This document shows, piece by piece, positions 6,289 to 7,269 of a stretch of DNA of 7,269 nucleotides. Numbering within the stretch: the first letter of the stretch is position 1; every line of letters starts with the position of its first letter. Source of the stretch: UBA3478 sp036782715 (GTDB lineage: Bacteria; Bacteroidota; Bacteroidia; Flavobacteriales; Flavobacteriaceae); assembly GCA_036782715.1 (NCBI GenBank), contig DAIPYN010000049.1:1-7269 (forward strand), given 5' to 3'. The notes under the pieces were generated by a model that searched no databases, was not told the origin of the DNA, and was given only the letters and a program-made list of their open reading frames with translations. A program made the translations under genes and the position numbers.

Positions 6289-6773
6289 AAAATTGGCTTC
6301 TCATATTACTTCTGCTCAATGCTTACGGTATTACCGCACAAAACCTCAATTCTACTGCCTCTGTTTTGAATGCTTCGGGCATAGGAGCACTAGAACTAAA
6401 TTCCGCTTATACACCCGGTTCTGACCTCACTGATTTGATAGATCTAAATCTTGAAGAAGACATTTCAGTAAAAAATGTATCCAAGCAAACCAAATGGTGT
6501 GTATACGCCCGATTGTCAGGTTCCTCTAATGGACATGCGTCTATTCAAGCGCAGCTCGACCCTTTCGCTTCTCCAAATAATACCATTGACCCCAATAGAA
6601 CTCATTATACGTTGAACTTAACCTATTCTGATCAACCTTTTGTTTCGGGGAAAGGCAGTTTAAATACAGCCACAATCTCTTATTTCTTATACGAGGGAAG
6701 TGTTCCGGAAATTCAAACGGAATCGTATCAAATCATTTATACGGTGCAGACCTCGGTTTGTCCACAACTCTAG
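6285..6773 (+). CDS. Small secreted protein, possible tip or terminal subunit
   Basis: The 162-residue precursor has a signal peptide (1-18, cut before Q19) and an ATG overlapping the previous stop by four bases (ATGA). It is the last gene of the operon. The mature part is beta-rich: an ASGIGALEL stretch near 30-38, a strand around W71-CVYARL, and a C-terminal strand SYQIIYTVQT like the terminal strands of the other two subunits. Unlike them it has two cysteines, C72 and C159, which could form a disulfide tying the central strand to the C-terminus. It is too short for a classical two-domain tip adhesin, so it may be a one-domain tip, initiator or terminator subunit. The product is not a recognised family and the role is inferred from position. 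No convincing terminator follows it. Confidence 0.6.
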   Translation: MKNWLLILLLLNAYGITAQNLNSTASVLNASGIGALELNSAYTPGSDLTDLIDLNLEEDISVKNVSKQTKWCVYARLSGSSNGHASIQAQLDPFASPNNTIDPNRTHYTLNLTYSDQPFVSGKGSLNTATISYFLYEGSVPEIQTESYQIIYTVQTSVCPQL

Positions 6774-6826
6774 ATTAACATTCGCCCTCTATTGCCCCTG
6801 TTTTAGTGTAAAGAATATTTAAGGCT

Positions 6827-6848
6827 ATGTACTAAGACTACATCATCA
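6827..6848 (+). repeat. Right copy of 22-base imperfect direct repeat
   Basis: It matches 2-23 at 20 of 22 bases in the same orientation. Here the third triplet is TAA instead of CAA, so a coding interpretation gives Met-Tyr-stop where the left copy gives Met-Tyr-Gln. The two copies are about 6.8 kb apart and flank everything recognisable as the regulator and secretion system. Confidence 0.5.
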
Positions 6849-6925
6849 AGACAATTTCCTTGCTGGTCGTCGCATTGATCCTCGAAGGCTTTCGTGTGCC
6901 CCCAAGCCTCGACTGTTTCGTTTAG
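6827..6925 (+). pseudogene. Possible 5' relic of a membrane protein gene
   Basis: If the TAA at 6833 is read as a mutated CAA, the frame gives MYQDYIIKTISLLVVALI, then a short tail to a TAG at 6923-6925. A Tyr-rich start followed by a hydrophobic helix resembles the N-terminus of the regulator at 368 (MYEYLYALIKLTSIGVL). This may be the decayed start of a second membrane regulator, but the similarity is short and could be coincidental. Confidence 0.25.
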
Positions 6926-6955
6926 CGCCTAGCTATCCTTCTAAGGCCGCATTTA

Positions 6956-6987
6956 AAGAAGATGCCTTCTTCCTTCGCGGGAAGGAA
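6956..6987. terminator. Two overlapping hairpins, possible terminator of the minus-strand gene
   Basis: AAGAAG/CTTCTT (6956-6961 with 6966-6971, loop ATGC) and TTCCTTC/GAAGGAA (6970-6976 with 6981-6987, loop GCGG) share two bases and so compete. They lie 28 bases beyond the stop of the minus-strand gene and between convergent genes. No proper U-tract follows on either strand, so this is a weak call. Confidence 0.3.
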
Positions 6988-7015
6988 TGGACTCTGACCG
7001 TGGGTGGGGAAGCCA

Positions 7016-7240
7016 TTACTTTCTATACAGATATCTAAAAACAGCATTTGCGGGGACAGCGACCAGCAGTAGCAGGTATAGTACTGTGCCTATGGTGTCA
7101 AAGGTGGCGCCAGGATTTCTTTGTTCTGAAAATTCCCAGAGGAAGGCGAGTAGAATTGACACCCAAGTATAGGTCCAATTGTTCCAGATTACGCGAAAGG
7201 CTAAGATGCCGTATTTTGGCTTGGGAATAGATCGTGTCAT
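7016..7240 (-). CDS. Small two-helix membrane protein, possibly partial
   Basis: Read on the reverse strand, ATG 7240 to TAA 7016 gives 74 residues with two hydrophobic segments, about 19-36 (Trp-rich, WNNWTYTW then SILLAFLW) and 48-67 (IGTVLYLLLLVAVPANAVF), and a basic tail ending RYLYRK. The basic start and basic end are consistent with both ends in the cytoplasm, the two-helix hairpin having its short loop outside. The frame stays open from 7240 to the window edge, so the true start may lie outside and this may be the C-terminal part of a larger protein. No ribosome-binding site is seen before the ATG. The family is not recognised. It is convergent with the secretion operon and probably unrelated. 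Overlapping plus-strand frames look like shadows: basic, Cys- and Trp-scattered, with no domain pattern. Confidence 0.5.
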   Translation of the reverse strand: MTRSIPKPKYGILAFRVIWNNWTYTWVSILLAFLWEFSEQRNPGATFDTIGTVLYLLLLVAVPANAVFRYLYRK

Positions 7241-7269
7241 AGGGGTGTTTAGTAGGCTTCTAGGGTGAT

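Larger units (their letters stand above)
6774..7015. other. Right intergenic region with relics
   Basis: These 242 bases separate the operon from a convergent minus-strand gene. They contain the second 22-base repeat copy, a 32-codon coding relic interrupted at codon 3, the word AAGCCTCGA (6904-6912, also at 182-190 in the left flank), and two overlapping hairpins at 6956-6987. No intact gene and no clear operon terminator with a T-tract are visible. Confidence 0.6.

Noticed and set aside
6987..7230. Two plus-strand frames of about 60 codons at the right end
   Set aside because: They oppose the minus-strand frame that encodes clean hydrophobic helices, and their own products are basic with no pattern.
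1..7269. CRISPR array, tRNA, rRNA, transposase or integrase
   Set aside because: No regularly spaced repeats, no cloverleaf-like sequence and no recombinase motifs were seen on either strand.

Overview
The window most likely comes from a Bacteroidetes/Flavobacteriia-type bacterium. All five predicted exported proteins have a signal peptide whose expected cleavage site is followed directly by Gln (…G/A/S|Q). This is the Bacteroidetes pattern of signal peptidase I substrates with N-terminal Gln. Shine-Dalgarno sequences are weak or absent, coding spacing is AT-leaning, and the regulator is a membrane-anchored AraC protein of a kind common in this phylum. Species and gene names cannot be assigned from the sequence alone.

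Layout. Positions 1-367 hold no convincing gene, only short coding-like remnants and one copy of a 22-base imperfect repeat. Positions 368-1429 encode a transcription regulator with about seven N-terminal membrane helices and a C-terminal AraC-type DNA-binding domain. Positions 1430-1615 are a dense regulatory region: two palindromes of the form TGTTCA-N9-TGAACA, an extra half-site, and an 11-base tandem duplication that places a four-codon upstream ORF on the next start codon. A five-gene same-strand cluster follows (1616-6773): an acidic Ser/Thr/Gly-rich secreted subunit; a strong hairpin; a two-domain Ig-like periplasmic chaperone-like protein; an 896-residue outer-membrane usher-like protein; and two more small secreted proteins. 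The last three genes are joined by 4-base ATGA overlaps. Positions 6774-7015 are non-coding, with the second copy of the 22-base repeat and a coding remnant broken by a stop at codon 3. The minus strand at 7016-7240 encodes the end of a small two-helix membrane protein that may continue past the window edge.

Interpretation. The order regulator, abundant subunit, chaperone, usher, minor subunit, minor/tip subunit mirrors chaperone-usher fimbrial operons, especially the alternate (CS1/CFA-like) class, which is also controlled by AraC-family activators. None of the proteins looks like a textbook PapD, FimD or FimA, and Bacteroidetes are known mainly for type V (FimA/Mfa1 lipoprotein) pili, which use no usher. 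My main proposal is therefore a divergent, possibly undescribed chaperone-usher-like surface fibre system. The hairpin after the first subunit gene would set a high subunit-to-machinery ratio, and the membrane-bound AraC protein would switch the operon through the palindromes. Gene calls and hairpins are seen directly; the pilus function is inferred from architecture and gene order.
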